Part shown: positions 1 through 8,818 of the stretch, one piece after another
Position numbering within the stretch: the first letter of the stretch is position 1
Layout: the number at the start of each line of letters is the position of its first letter
DNA from: Paenibacillus oleatilyticus
GTDB lineage: Bacteria > Bacillota > Bacilli > Paenibacillales > NBRC-103111
Assembly: GCF_018998565.1 (NCBI RefSeq)
Contig: NZ_JAHNZO010000011.1
Coordinates: forward strand, 62,001-126,000
Direction: 5' to 3'
DNA: 64,000 nucleotides
The notes under the pieces: model-generated
Seen by the model: only the letters and a program-made list of their open reading frames with translations
Databases searched by the model: none
Told to the model about the DNA's origin: nothing
Translations under genes and position numbers: made by a program

Positions 1-2
1 TG

Positions 3-371
3 GCGGCGGACCCGATCGTATTTGCCATGGCGAATCCGAACCCGGAAATTATGCCGGAGGAAGCCGAGCCCTATGTGCGTGTCATGGCGACAGGACGCTC
101 CGATTATCCGAATCAGATTAATAACGTCTTATGCTTTCCCGGAATGTTTCGCGGCGTGTTGGATTGCAGAGCTTCGCAAATTACGGAAAAGATGAAGCTT
201 GCCGCCGCCCAAGCGATTGCCTCCGTCGTTAGCGACGAAGAATTAAATGAGCAGTATATTATTCCAAGCGTATTTAATCATCTGGTGGCGGATCGAGTCA
301 GCAAGGCGGTTAGCGCGGCAGCCTGCGAGGCCGGGGTAGCGCGTCGCAGCCGGGGTTCCCGCGATATCTGA
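3..371 (+). CDS. NAD-type malic enzyme, C-terminal part (5' end outside window)
   Basis: The frame is open from the first bases of the window, so this is the 3' end of a longer gene. The visible residues begin AADPIVFAMANPNPEI, the conserved block of malic enzymes (NAD-binding domain), followed by the GRSDYPNQINN and FPGMFRG motifs that are diagnostic of the family. Malic enzyme oxidatively decarboxylates malate to pyruvate and CO2 with reduction of NAD(P). About 123 of the usual 400 or more residues are present. The last residues (VARRSRGSRDI) are arginine-rich and variable, as is normal at this end. The gene ends about 45 bases before a hairpin shared with the convergent MocR gene. Family assignment is firm; the cofactor preference cannot be read from this fragment. 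Confidence 0.93.
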   Translation, partial: AADPIVFAMANPNPEIMPEEAEPYVRVMATGRSDYPNQINNVLCFPGMFRGVLDCRASQITEKMKLAAAQAIASVVSDEELNEQYIIPSVFNHLVADRVSKAVSAAACEAGVARRSRGSRDI

Positions 372-414
372 AGCGTTTTGGTCCAAGTGCGTCACACGTG
401 CAAATAAGGTCAGT

Positions 415-473
415 AAAAAAGGTGAATGAAAAAGCTTGTATTCATGAATACAAAGCTTTCATTCACCTTTTTA
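415..473. terminator. Bidirectional hairpin terminator between convergent genes
   Basis: An almost perfect inverted repeat starts with AAAAAGGTGAATGAAA and ends with TTTCATTCACCTTTTT, with a one-base bulge near the middle. It has A-run and T-run flanks on both sides, so it can terminate both the malic enzyme mRNA and the minus-strand MocR mRNA. Its right end overlaps the MocR stop codon. Confidence 0.85.
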
Positions 474-1925
474 GTTGGATTGGGCAAGAACGGTCCGAAG
501 AGCTGCCGCAAATTTGGCAATGCCCGGAACGATTTCGTCTGCTTTCGGCCGTGCAAAAGTGAACCGCACATAACCGGAATCCGATCCGTAGACGCTGCCG
601 GGAACAAAGATGACGCCATGACGAATCGCTTCTTCGAACAGCTTGTTATCGCTCACTTCGGGTATGATTTTACACCACAGATGCAAGCCTCCTTGCGGAA
701 TCGAGAAGCTGACCAGATCCGGAAGCTCTTGCCGAAGCGCGCTTATCACTAAATCCCGCTTGTAGAGCAGATGCATTCGCAAACGGTCCAGATGAGGCCG
801 GACATACGGAGACTTCAAGAACTGCGCGGCCACCTGCTGCGGAACGACGCTAAGCCCGAAGTCCATCTGCTGTCTGGCATCCGCCAGCCGCTCGACAACG
901 GAATGAGGAGCGACCATCCATCCGACGCGCAGCCCGGATGCCGCGATCTTGGAGAAAGAGCCGATATAGAGGACTGAGCCGATCGAATCCATCGATTTGA
1001 GCGGCTGCGGCGGCATCCCGCTATAAGCTGTCAAGCTGAAAGGATCGTCCTCGACGATAGGAAGTCCCAGCCCGCTCGCAACGTCAAGCAGCTCGATACG
1101 GCGTTCGGCATCGAGGGCTATGCCTGTCGGATTCTGGTAATTCGGATTGACGAACACCATCTTGATCCGGTGCTTTTTGTAAAGGGAGCGAACATCCTCG
1201 GGCCGGATTCCTTTCGCATCGACGGGAAGACGGAACAAGCGAAGTCCGGCCGATTGAAATATAGGCAGCGAATAGCAGTAGGAAGGGTCTTCGATGGCCA
1301 CCGCATCTCCGGGAGCCAGCAAGCACTGGGTAATTAAATATAACGATTGCTGGGAACCGGATGTAATAAGAATCGACGATTCCGTCGTTTGAATTCCCCG
1401 GTATTGACTTAAATACGTGACGAGCGCTTCGCGGAGCGGCCCAAATCCTTGCGGATTGGCATATCCGAGATAGGGCGTATAGTGGTTTTCGTCCATAAGC
1501 GTATTAATCTCTTCCACCGGAGAGATGTCCGCGCCAAGCTCCCCGCTGGCAAAATCAATCAACGTATTGTCTTGTTGAAGTGCTTCCCGGACCCGGCGTA
1601 AAAAAGGCAGATTAGGCAGGAAGCTTCCGCCTTCAACATACCGGTGCCAGTTGGGGGTATGCTTCGGTGTGGCCTCCCATTTATACTTGCTAACCCGGGT
1701 TCCGCTTCCCGTACGGCTTTCCACGATCCCAAGCGCGCGCAGCTCCGCATAGGCGAGAATCACGGTGCTTCGATTGACTCCCAGTTGCTCGGCTAACTTT
1801 CGTTCGGAGGGCAGCAGACTGCCTGGCGGAAACTCGCCGTATGAAATTCTCCGTTCGATGTCATCGGCAATCTGCTGATACAGAGGCTGGGTACTGTGAC
1901 GATCAGGCTGCCGCATGAGGTTCAC
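471..1925 (-). CDS. MocR-type transcriptional regulator (GntR HTH fused to a class I aminotransferase-like domain)
   Basis: The 484 residues have two parts. Residues about 10-75 are a GntR winged helix (QIADDIERRISYGEFPPGS, LPSERKLAEQLGVNRSTV). Residues about 115-480 are a fold-type I PLP domain with the NPNYQNPTG motif, the DDPFSL segment and the PLP-lysine motif GSFSKIAASGLRVGW. MocR proteins use PLP-ligand chemistry for sensing, typically controlling vitamin B6, GABA or amino-acid genes; the target here is not evident because both neighbours lack a clear link. The start is GTG at 1925 with an AGGAG five bases upstream; an ATG three codons in is an alternative. Length is typical of the family. 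It is not a simple aminotransferase because the N-terminal HTH is complete. Confidence 0.93.
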   Translation of the reverse strand: MNLMRQPDRHSTQPLYQQIADDIERRISYGEFPPGSLLPSERKLAEQLGVNRSTVILAYAELRALGIVESRTGSGTRVSKYKWEATPKHTPNWHRYVEGGSFLPNLPFLRRVREALQQDNTLIDFASGELGADISPVEEINTLMDENHYTPYLGYANPQGFGPLREALVTYLSQYRGIQTTESSILITSGSQQSLYLITQCLLAPGDAVAIEDPSYCYSLPIFQSAGLRLFRLPVDAKGIRPEDVRSLYKKHRIKMVFVNPNYQNPTGIALDAERRIELLDVASGLGLPIVEDDPFSLTAYSGMPPQPLKSMDSIGSVLYIGSFSKIAASGLRVGWMVAPHSVVERLADARQQMDFGLSVVPQQVAAQFLKSPYVRPHLDRLRMHLLYKRDLVISALRQELPDLVSFSIPQGGLHLWCKIIPEVSDNKLFEEAIRHGVIFVPGSVYGSDSGYVRFTFARPKADEIVPGIAKFAAALRTVLAQSN

Positions 1926-2383
1926 CCCCTCTCCTGGTGATTATTATCACAAAATCATTTTCATCATAACATCGGACTTGTAAATAAAACGCCGCTCTTT
2001 TCATCAAAAGCATGGCGAATCTATAGCAATCTATTGAACATGGATGGGGACTTTGTCGATGAATTGGATGGGTTCGTTGTCGTGAGGACAATGCGGCTTC
2101 GGATAATGAAGTTTGATAGCAGGTATCGAGATCTCAGAAGAGCTGGCATCTCGGATGCCGATTCTATTCTGTACAAATATCCTACGCATTCATGATGGAA
2201 AACAGTTTTTGGGTTAAACCGCGAATAACAGGCTTCTGATCGTTGCGATAATTTTCTATTCCTATATATCCAAAAGTGTGTGAGAATTTACATTAAATAG
2301 AATATGAAGATGTCCGATATATATTAAGATAAGGAATCGGTTGTAAAAGCCAGGAGTAGTTAGCCGAAAGGGAGGTATGCAGT
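1926..2383. other. 458-bp intergenic region upstream of the MocR gene and the accessory island
   Basis: This stretch should hold the leftward MocR promoter and the rightward promoter of the next gene. I could not identify a convincing hexamer pair. A 51-codon plus-strand frame (2040-2195) has no ribosome binding site and no recognisable product. The last 150 bases become AT-rich and end in a good GGGAGG site before the next ATG. No repeats or RNA motifs were recognised. Confidence 0.5.
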
Positions 2384-3340
2384 ATGAGTATTTTATTGAG
2401 GGTTGAACGAGAAGCCGGCAGTCAGCCGATTGAGCTTGGCGATGGAAAAATTACTGGCTATAGCTATATCAACACAAGCCCGGCAGATTTTTTTGCCAAA
2501 GCTTATAATGCGGAGCATTCGATTCAGATCCGGGGAGAGATCCCACTTCAACTGCTTCCCCCTGTGGAACAAGATGCGGATAACTCCAATACGCTCTATG
2601 CATGGGCCCTTACCGAGTATAGGCCGGACAATGATTATTACCGAATCGTTACCGTACGAATCGTGAGACACGAGAAGACGATTCGAGAAGTCAAATTTAC
2701 ACATGCATACGTTCACGTATATCAAGAGCAAGTTAATGGTATGAAAGGTGTTTTGGATTTTGAGCTTGTCGTAAGACAGAAGCGGGATCAATTCGATAGC
2801 ATTCAGTTTGGTTCGAATGATAATCAGAAGAGCGAAACAGTTTTAAGTTCTACGACATTGTTAATGTACAATGAAGTACAAAAGTCAAAGAGCGAAAAAA
2901 GGTTGCACATTGCTTCTGTCTCTGAGGTTGAGAGTTATACGAATTCTTGGGGCGAGAGTTATGCAAACCCGTTTAAAGATCGTGATCTGGATGGACCATT
3001 GGAGCCAATAGATCATAATGCTTATCGACTTTATACAAAAAAAGATAAAGAAGAGCTGGCGTTTTATTACAATGCATATGCTAGAGCTAAAAATGCAACC
3101 GAGAGACAAGCAGCACATGACACAGCAAACGGGTTAAGGCTAAAATACGTGGATTCTGTTATCCGAAAAGACTTTATTAATGGTGGGGAGTCAACAGTTT
3201 ATAAGACAAAGAATGGTGGAATAGGGGATACAAAATCCGGTATAGTTGTAGAACCCTATGTAAAGGGCCAGTTTGCCATATCACTGGTTGGAAGTGTTGG
3301 ATTGCAAGCGAAAATACAAAGTGGAGAGTTATCTGTATAA
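2384..3340 (+). CDS. Protein of unknown function, possible tube/cargo-like protein of a contractile secretion or toxin system
   Basis: The 318-residue protein has a strong GGGAGG ribosome binding site. Residues 1-140 read as a compact all-beta domain with alternating hydrophobic strands (YYRIVTVRIVRHEKTIREVKF, HAYVHVYQEQVNGMKGVLDF, ELVVRQ). This reminds me of the Hcp/tube-like 'membrane-associated protease 1' family found beside PAAR-like DUF4280 genes in Firmicutes, but that is recollection, not proof. Residues about 200-300 are polar and charged (YTKKDKEELAFYYNAYARAK) and may be a separate effector module. No signal peptide or membrane helix is visible. It is followed by a two-helix membrane protein and a secreted ankyrin protein, an order that would suit a toxin and protective genes. 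Codon use is more AT-rich than the flanks. Real gene, function uncertain. Confidence 0.6.
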   Translation: MSILLRVEREAGSQPIELGDGKITGYSYINTSPADFFAKAYNAEHSIQIRGEIPLQLLPPVEQDADNSNTLYAWALTEYRPDNDYYRIVTVRIVRHEKTIREVKFTHAYVHVYQEQVNGMKGVLDFELVVRQKRDQFDSIQFGSNDNQKSETVLSSTTLLMYNEVQKSKSEKRLHIASVSEVESYTNSWGESYANPFKDRDLDGPLEPIDHNAYRLYTKKDKEELAFYYNAYARAKNATERQAAHDTANGLRLKYVDSVIRKDFINGGESTVYKTKNGGIGDTKSGIVVEPYVKGQFAISLVGSVGLQAKIQSGELSV

Positions 3341-3560
3341 AAAGAATGGTGGTAAAATAGTTTTTTCAGTATTTTTATTTTTTTTGATGGCATGGGGACT
3401 TTTTACTGTTTTCAGACCTGAAATTAACTTGAAATATAATTTAGGAAATATTTTCAAAAATGTAAAAAACACTAAACTATTACTTATGAACAGTAGACTT
3501 TCAGGAGTTGTTTCAATTTTGCTAAGTATATATTTACTTTATCGGACATGGTCTGATTAA
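3321..3560 (+). CDS. Small two-helix membrane protein, unknown function
   Basis: About 79 residues from a possible GTG at 3321 that overlaps the end of the upstream gene; an upstream ATG at 3273 is also in frame but lies inside that gene. Two hydrophobic helices are evident, IVFSVFLFFLMAWGLFTVF and LSGVVSILLSIYLLY, separated by a basic loop. The start and ribosome binding site are weak, so expression is likely translationally coupled. A small membrane protein directly after a putative effector could be its immunity protein, but there is no homology evidence for that. Confidence 0.5.
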   Translation: MESYLYKKNGGKIVFSVFLFFLMAWGLFTVFRPEINLKYNLGNIFKNVKNTKLLLMNSRLSGVVSILLSIYLLYRTWSD

Positions 3561-3582
3561 GTTTTTGAAGAGGGGCATGTAA

Positions 3583-4443
3583 ATGATAAAAAAGAGTATT
3601 TTATTCGGTATTATCCTTTTGTTTTTCCTTAACCCTAAATTATCTTATTCGGAGTCGCTTGAGATTCCCATTACAGTTACTATGGACTACGATTTCTTGA
3701 ATTTCGAGGAATCCCCTCCGAAAATGATTTCGGGAGTCACCCTCGTTCCAGTCCGGCCTTTGTTAGAGAAGCTTGGCTACAGCCTCGAATGGCATCGTGA
3801 GGATTTGACCGTTCGAGCGACTAAAACAGGAACATCCATTTTAATGAAAATTAATGAACCGAAGGTGCAAGTAAACGATAAAAGCTTAAGCTTGGAAGTT
3901 CCGCCTCAAACAATCAATAATGTTACCTATGTTCCATTAAGATTCATCTCCGAAATTAGCGGAGCTGTTGTATATTGGACTCCTAAAAATAATAATACCT
4001 CCGAACACTCCATAGAGATTCTAATAGACAAGAACTCTAAGCTTTATGGAGCGATCATTACCAGAGATCAGCAAGCGGTCAGTAGACTCTTACTTGAAGG
4101 AGCTGACCCTAATGCCAAGGCTCATACTGGGAAAACCATGTTAGAAACGGCAGTTATTTTTTATAAAGATGTAGAAATTGTAAAATTGCTGCTGGAAGCA
4201 GGGGGGGACCCTAATCAAACAAGCGGCTTTTCTCGCGGAGGATCTTTGCTTCATATTGCTGCGAGCGGAACAACACCCAAATTGGTTAAACTATTGATCG
4301 AATATGGAGCAAAGAAAGACTTTAAAGACGAAGAAGGGAACACTCCACTGCAAATCGCAAGATCGCAATATGATCATCCACACTTACTAAAATGGGCCAA
4401 GGATGCATATAAAGAAATAATTGATATTTTGGAGGAAAAATAG
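3583..4443 (+). CDS. Secreted copper-amine-oxidase-N (stalk) domain protein with ankyrin repeats
   Basis: The 286-residue protein starts with a signal peptide (KKSILFGIILLFFL, cleavage near SYSES). Residues about 30-135 form a copper amine oxidase N-terminal domain (PF07833 type): GVTLVPVRPLLEKLGYSLEW and NNVTYVPLRFISEISGA are the hallmark repeats, very common in Paenibacillus surface proteins. Residues about 145-285 hold three to four ankyrin repeats (VSRLLLEGADPNAKA, VKLLLEAGGDPNQT, GSLLHIAASG, LVKLLIEYGAKKD, EGNTPLQIA). It is probably extracellular and protein-binding. The ribosome binding site GAGGGG lies about 10 bases upstream of ATG. Ankyrin proteins often sit beside polymorphic toxins as binding or protective partners, which would fit the gene order here, but no partner is shown. 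Confidence 0.85.
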   Translation: MIKKSILFGIILLFFLNPKLSYSESLEIPITVTMDYDFLNFEESPPKMISGVTLVPVRPLLEKLGYSLEWHREDLTVRATKTGTSILMKINEPKVQVNDKSLSLEVPPQTINNVTYVPLRFISEISGAVVYWTPKNNNTSEHSIEILIDKNSKLYGAIITRDQQAVSRLLLEGADPNAKAHTGKTMLETAVIFYKDVEIVKLLLEAGGDPNQTSGFSRGGSLLHIAASGTTPKLVKLLIEYGAKKDFKDEEGNTPLQIARSQYDHPHLLKWAKDAYKEIIDILEEK

Positions 4444-4775
4444 CGCTCTTTCTGTTCGTCGTCGGCTTTGTCGGTTTTTACTCGGCCTTATTCTTATTTG
4501 GCATCGGAACCGGACTGATGATGCTTTATGGCCGGCGCTTCCCTGGCGGTGGCCCGCGAGCAGCAAGGAGGCGTGGCCGGTCTTGTGGGATCGGTGCAGG
4601 GCATACCCGCCGTGATCGCTCCGATTCTCAGCACGAGTCTTTATCAAGTGGATAAGCATCTTCCCTTGTGGTTGTTGCCGGGGTTGTGCTGCTGATGGCG
4701 ATCACGCTGCTTTCCGCGAAAAATAAGTCTGTCGGAAGCCAACTGGCTTCGGAACCTGTGGATTCAACAAAATAA
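4444..4775 (+). pseudogene. Fragment of an MFS transporter, frameshifted
   Basis: Immediately after the ankyrin gene stop, one frame encodes hydrophobic residues (LFLFVVGFVGFYSALFLFGI), then a shift is needed near 4525 to read FMAGASLAVAREQQGGVAGL and GSVQGIPAVIAPILSTSLYQ. A second shift near 4680 gives VVLLMAITLLSAKNKS and a stop at 4773. This matches the C-terminal half of major facilitator superfamily drug/multidrug exporters (the EQQGGVAGLVGSVQG region). At least two frameshifts and the missing N-terminal half make it a decayed remnant. Confidence 0.85.
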
Positions 4776-4952
4776 CGGAAAGCCGCTTTCTCCAGTATAC
4801 GAAGGATCCATTGGCATTTTTGGCGAAGTCTTCTCGACTTCGCTTTATTTTGCGTTGGCGAGCTTGCTAGCTCAGGCATCGCATGCCAATTTGGAGGTTC
4901 CGGGGTATTTAGTTTAAGCGTCTGTCAGACGATGTAAATAAAAGGAGGAAAT

Positions 4953-4982
4953 ATGATGGCTGACAGCACAATAAAAGGATGA
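4953..4982 (+). other. Short leader frame with strong ribosome binding site
   Basis: AAGGAGGAA precedes a 9-codon frame (MMADSTIKG, stop at 4980) that ends six bases before the next ATG. It is either a remnant of an older start or a translationally coupling leader for the downstream 88-residue protein, which has only a weak site of its own. Confidence 0.4.
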
Positions 4983-4988
4983 TGAGCG

Positions 4989-5255
4989 ATGTTCGAGCTT
5001 GTAGTTAAAGATGTATTCAAGATCACCGGTCGAGGGTATGTGATTGCAGGAGAAATTACCGAAAGCGGCACGATTTTAAGAAACGGAGACACTTTAATAA
5101 ATAAAGAAGACAGGGAACAAAAAATTGAAGTAAACTCCATTGAAATGTTAAATTACGGATCGGCATCAAGAAAGTTGAACCATATTGGGTTTTTGACCGA
5201 TATTTCAGATGAGACGGCAAAAGCCTTAGTCGGAAAAAGACTGTGCAAACAATAA
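4989..5255 (+). CDS. Small EF-Tu domain-2-like beta-barrel protein
   Basis: The 88 residues (FELVVKDVFKITGRGYVIAG, GEITESGTILRNGDTLINKE) resemble domain 2 of translation elongation factors (the GRGYVxxGxIxxGxIxxGD pattern), but there is no GTPase domain. Stand-alone proteins of this kind occur in Bacillales and are usually annotated as hypothetical with an EF-Tu-like domain. It is preceded by a short leader frame and followed 42 bases later by the DUF4375 protein, so both could be one transcript. Function unknown. Confidence 0.7.
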   Translation: MFELVVKDVFKITGRGYVIAGEITESGTILRNGDTLINKEDREQKIEVNSIEMLNYGSASRKLNHIGFLTDISDETAKALVGKRLCKQ

Positions 5256-5297
5256 AAGACTACGCTGTATTCACGCGGCGGAACAAGGAGAAGGCAA

Positions 5298-5885
5298 ATG
5301 GAAATCCACCAAACTATCTTACGAAGATTGCTGCCCGATCATAAAGAGTTAATAGATGCATCCGCTGATGAAATTATGGATCACGTCGGTATAAACAGGT
5401 ACAGACAGGAAAACATTCAACTGAAGGATGAAGAGGTCTTCTTTAGGCTTCCGGCTCTACTTCAGGACATCGTGCTGCTTATCGATTTCGATACGGAACT
5501 AATTATGAACGGCATTCTGGGATTTTTGGAAAACTCGACTGGAAAATATCTCAACGAGACAATCGAGGCGCTGGAACGCATCGGAGCGGAACATGATGCG
5601 AACGCTTTGAAAGACATCAAACGGATTCTTGAAAACTACAATTTGAGCACCGGACAGCTGCATCGCGATCTGCAGGACTTGGAGCCGTATGAAATCAATC
5701 ATTTCAGGCAAGTCCATGCGATTGGGGATGATGAGTTTTTTGAAGAAATCCAGCACGCGGCTGAGAAATTAACTATCAACAGTCAGGAAGAAAATATATT
5801 CGATCATTTAATTGTTTACATCGAGACTAATAAAAGGAGCTTCGTCGAAGACGTGCAGGCTATGCTCTCCGAAAATAAAGCTTGA
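5298..5885 (+). CDS. DMP19/DUF4375-like protein
   Basis: The 195 residues contain FLENSTGKYLNETIEALERIGAE's pattern (residues about 75-98), which is the signature of the DMP19/DUF4375 family (a short stretch of F-x-N-S/T-G-x-Y-x-x-E-x-x-x-A-L-x-x-I-G-A). Some members are acidic DNA-mimic proteins; this one is also rich in Asp/Glu. The C-terminal part (residues 120-195) is helical and acidic. The ribosome binding site AAGGAGAAGG is good. The role here is unknown; family members are also frequent in toxin-immunity neighbourhoods. Confidence 0.65.
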   Translation: MEIHQTILRRLLPDHKELIDASADEIMDHVGINRYRQENIQLKDEEVFFRLPALLQDIVLLIDFDTELIMNGILGFLENSTGKYLNETIEALERIGAEHDANALKDIKRILENYNLSTGQLHRDLQDLEPYEINHFRQVHAIGDDEFFEEIQHAAEKLTINSQEENIFDHLIVYIETNKRSFVEDVQAMLSENKA

Positions 5886-5952
5886 AGGTGACGTGACGTA
5901 ACCGGATATAATCGCTTTAGTGTTTATGAGGGTTATGGTGGAGGGGGCTATT

Positions 5953-7155
5953 GTGAAAAGCGGCGACTATGCAACGACAGGACAAATTGCAAAAAAAACT
6001 GGGATCACGCTGCGAACGCTGCGGTACTACGACCAGATCGGTCTGCTGTCTCCTTCTCAGCACAGTCAGACGTCGGCGAGGCTGTACAGCAAAGAAGATC
6101 TGATTCGGCTGCAGAAGATTCAGACGTTGAAGTATATCGGTTTGACCCTTCAAGAGATCAAGGAGGTGATTCGCGAAGAATCGCTGTCCGGACATGACCT
6201 CCGAAGCTCGTTGACGGCGCAAAAAGAGACGCTCCGGCAGAAGCTCGCGCACATGGAAGTTGTGGTCAAAGCGATAAATCAAGCGTTGGTAATGATGAAG
6301 AACAAGCCTGAGGACGTGGAGTGGAGCAGTCTGATCGAGCTCATCCATGCGGTCCATTCGGAAAAAGATTGGGTCGAGCAGTACCATACCGCGACGCGTC
6401 TGCAAACGAGAATCCAGCTCTACGACAAATGTAGCGTCAATCCGATCGGCTGGCATCGCTGGCTGTTCGGGCATTTGATCGAGCAGTCCGGATGCACGGT
6501 GCTGGAAGTCGGCTGCGGCGACGGCGCTTTATGGACGCGGAACGTGGACCGGATTCCTGAAGCCTGGAAGGTAACGCTCTCGGACTTTTCGCACGGGATG
6601 CTTGAGGAAGCGCGAAGCAGCTTAGGGGAATGTAAAAAGCAATTCAAGTTTGTGGTGGCCGATGTGCAGGACATTCCTTTCCATGACGAACAGTTCGATA
6701 TCGTTATTGCTAACAACATGCTTTACCATTTGCCGGACATGCCACAAGCGTTTTCTGAAATTCATCGCGTCCTAAAGCCCGGAGGAAGGTTGTTCGCTGC
6801 GACGATGAGCGAGCGGCATTTGCAGGAAGTCGAGCAGCTCGCTGTGGCGTTCGATCCCGAGATCCGTGTGCTGGACCCCGTCATCGAGCGGTTTAATTTG
6901 GACAACGGTGAGCGGATGTTATCCCCTTGGTTTTCCGAGGTTCGGCTGTATACATATGATGACCACCTGCTTGTGAGCGAAGTCGGGCCGCTCCGGGATT
7001 ACATCACTTCGACTCCGATGAATGCCCGCCAGCGCTTGACGGGAGCTGTGCTGCATCATTTTGAAAGCTTTTTACATTCCATGATCGAACGTGAAGGGAA
7101 AATCCGCATTTCGAAGGATTCCGGATTTTTCTTAGGGAGGAAGCGATCCATATGA
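5953..7155 (+). CDS. MerR-family regulator fused to a class I SAM-dependent methyltransferase
   Basis: From a GTG at 5953 (GGAGGGGG five bases upstream) the protein has about 400 residues. Residues about 8-75 are a MerR DNA-binding domain ([44 protein letters not shown]), then a coiled dimerisation helix to about 125. Residues about 165-300 are a Rossmann methyltransferase: motif [28 protein letters not shown], and [12 protein letters not shown]. Such fusions occur in Bacillales; the methyltransferase substrate is unknown and the fused HTH suggests either an autoregulated enzyme or a SAM-sensing regulator. It overlaps the NUDIX gene by four bases (ATGA), so the two are translated together. 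An earlier in-frame ATG at 5920 is less well supported. Confidence 0.88.
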   Translation: MKSGDYATTGQIAKKTGITLRTLRYYDQIGLLSPSQHSQTSARLYSKEDLIRLQKIQTLKYIGLTLQEIKEVIREESLSGHDLRSSLTAQKETLRQKLAHMEVVVKAINQALVMMKNKPEDVEWSSLIELIHAVHSEKDWVEQYHTATRLQTRIQLYDKCSVNPIGWHRWLFGHLIEQSGCTVLEVGCGDGALWTRNVDRIPEAWKVTLSDFSHGMLEEARSSLGECKKQFKFVVADVQDIPFHDEQFDIVIANNMLYHLPDMPQAFSEIHRVLKPGGRLFAATMSERHLQEVEQLAVAFDPEIRVLDPVIERFNLDNGERMLSPWFSEVRLYTYDDHLLVSEVGPLRDYITSTPMNARQRLTGAVLHHFESFLHSMIEREGKIRISKDSGFFLGRKRSI

Positions 7156-8114
7156 CAAGACAGGGCAATCCAAAAGTACGTATTCTGAAAGAAGAGTTGT
7201 TATCGGACAACTGGTACGTCTTAAAGAAAATGACCTTCGAATATCAAAAAGAGGATGGTACTTGGGAGACCCAAGCGCGTGAAGTATACGACCGCGGCAA
7301 TGGAGCGACGATCCTGCTGTATAATCGGGCGAAGCAGACAGTGGTGCTGACCAAGCAGTTTCGGATGCCGACCTATGTGAACGGAAACGAAACGGGAATG
7401 CTTATCGAAACGTGCGCGGGCCTGCTGGACCGGGAAACCCCGGAAGCGAGCATTGTACGCGAGACGGAGGAGGAGACGGGGTACCGCGTCAGCGAGATTG
7501 TCAAAGTCGGCGAGGCTTATATGTCTCCCGGTTCCGTGACGGAGATTTTGCATTTTTATACGGCCGAATACAGTCCGGGCATGCTGGCTGGAGAAGGCGG
7601 AGGGATGGAAGAAGAGCAGGAGCATATCGAGGTTCTTGAGCTCCCGTTCATCGAGGCGCTCGAAATGGTGCGAACCGGCGAAATCTGCGATGCCAAAACG
7701 ATCATGCTGCTGCAGTATGCGCAAATTCACGGACTTCTTGAGCCGGAGGTCAAGCCGCTGCATATTCTTATCGCCGGACCGTATCGCTCGGGAACCGGGG
7801 ACGATCCGGAGCTTCTGGAGCAAAACGTCCGCTTGATGAACGAAATCGCTTTGCAGGTATACGAAGCGGGACATTTGCCCGTTTTAGGCGAGTGGTATGC
7901 GCTCCCGTTGATCGCGACCGCAGGGTCGAAGACCATCGGAGACGATGTGTTCCATCGCATTTTTCATCCGTCTTCCATTCGGCTGCTGGATTGCTGCGAT
8001 GCGGTGCTCCGGGTTGGAGGACCGTCTCAGGGAGCGGACGAGATGGTCAGAGTGGCCGAGGAGAAAGGCAAGCTGGTTTATTGGCATCTGGACGAATTGC
8101 CGAGCGTCGGGTGA
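7152..8114 (+). CDS. NUDIX hydrolase (NudK-like) fused to a nucleoside 2-deoxyribosyltransferase/DUF4406-like domain
   Basis: The 320-residue protein has a canonical Nudix box ([20 protein letters not shown] plus GY, residues about 93-115) in a NudK/ADP-sugar pyrophosphatase-like domain ([29 protein letters not shown]). Residues about 200-315 form a second alpha/beta domain ([53 protein letters not shown]), which matches the DUF4406/nucleoside deoxyribosyltransferase fold in its GPY, CDAV and GAxxE motifs. It probably hydrolyses a nucleoside-diphosphate compound and processes a nucleotide or nucleoside. The four-base overlap with the MerR-methyltransferase gene implies a shared pathway of nucleotide handling or modification, otherwise unknown. 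Confidence 0.85.
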   Translation: MTRQGNPKVRILKEELLSDNWYVLKKMTFEYQKEDGTWETQAREVYDRGNGATILLYNRAKQTVVLTKQFRMPTYVNGNETGMLIETCAGLLDRETPEASIVRETEEETGYRVSEIVKVGEAYMSPGSVTEILHFYTAEYSPGMLAGEGGGMEEEQEHIEVLELPFIEALEMVRTGEICDAKTIMLLQYAQIHGLLEPEVKPLHILIAGPYRSGTGDDPELLEQNVRLMNEIALQVYEAGHLPVLGEWYALPLIATAGSKTIGDDVFHRIFHPSSIRLLDCCDAVLRVGGPSQGADEMVRVAEEKGKLVYWHLDELPSVG

Positions 8115-8150
8115 AGCTGAAGAGGCCGAGATAATTTAAAGGAGTTGGCG

Positions 8151-8735
8151 ATGAAACGATTGATTTCTCAGTACCTGTTTTTAATATTGGGCGGCGCCAT
8201 CATCTTATTGGGGATGGTGTTTGCCGGGATTAACTTCTTGAACCATAATCCCGTAAACGATAGAGTCATGATAAGCGTTCCCGGCGCCAAGGAAGTGTTT
8301 TTAAAAGCAGGGAAGCATCATTTGTTTTACGAATTCGATTCGAAACAGCTTAATTTGGAAGTGCTCCAGCTTAAAAAAGAAGAGAAATTCAATAACGTAT
8401 CGAGTCTGGTCGCGGTAAAGATAGTTAGAGTATCGGACAATAGCGAAGTTGTGCCGGCAAAGGATTCTTCCATGAATTTTACATTTAACGATACGAGAGG
8501 CGAATCGCTGTACAGCTTCGAGGTCGTCGAAGAAGGAGATTACAGGGTTGAAATTAATCCTACGATCGAATTGCCGAAGGCGATTACGTTTAGTCTCGTA
8601 GGGGATTTGGCAAACAGTTTGCTTGGCGTCTTTAAGCACGCGGGGATCGTTGTGTCCATATCGATTCCATTTCTGCTGATCGGGTGGTACATGTACGCCA
8701 GAGAAGCAAGAAGGAACAAACTTTTAACACGTTAA
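8151..8735 (+). CDS. Membrane-anchored protein with extracytoplasmic beta domain, unknown function
   Basis: Read from ATG 8151 (AAGGAG ten bases upstream), about 194 residues. There is a helix at the start (YLFLILGGAIILLGMVFAG) and one at the end (AGIVVSISIPFLLIGWYMY), with about 115 polar residues in between that alternate like beta strands (DSKQLNLEVLQLKK, SLYSFEVVEEGDYRVEI). The arrangement resembles proteins whose central domain lies outside the membrane and senses or binds a ligand. No family was recognised. It may share a transcript with the upstream NUDIX gene (36-base gap). Confidence 0.7.
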   Translation: MKRLISQYLFLILGGAIILLGMVFAGINFLNHNPVNDRVMISVPGAKEVFLKAGKHHLFYEFDSKQLNLEVLQLKKEEKFNNVSSLVAVKIVRVSDNSEVVPAKDSSMNFTFNDTRGESLYSFEVVEEGDYRVEINPTIELPKAITFSLVGDLANSLLGVFKHAGIVVSISIPFLLIGWYMYAREARRNKLLTR

Positions 8736-8818
8736 GCCGGTTATAGATTATAATAATGACAGAAACTAGCAAACAGGTGTGCTTTCCATGATGTTTTTTA
8801 TTGCTTGGAGGTGCAATC

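Noticed and set aside
2040-2195. 51-codon plus-strand frame between MocR and the accessory island
   Set aside because: No ribosome binding site or recognisable product; kept only as part of the intergenic description.
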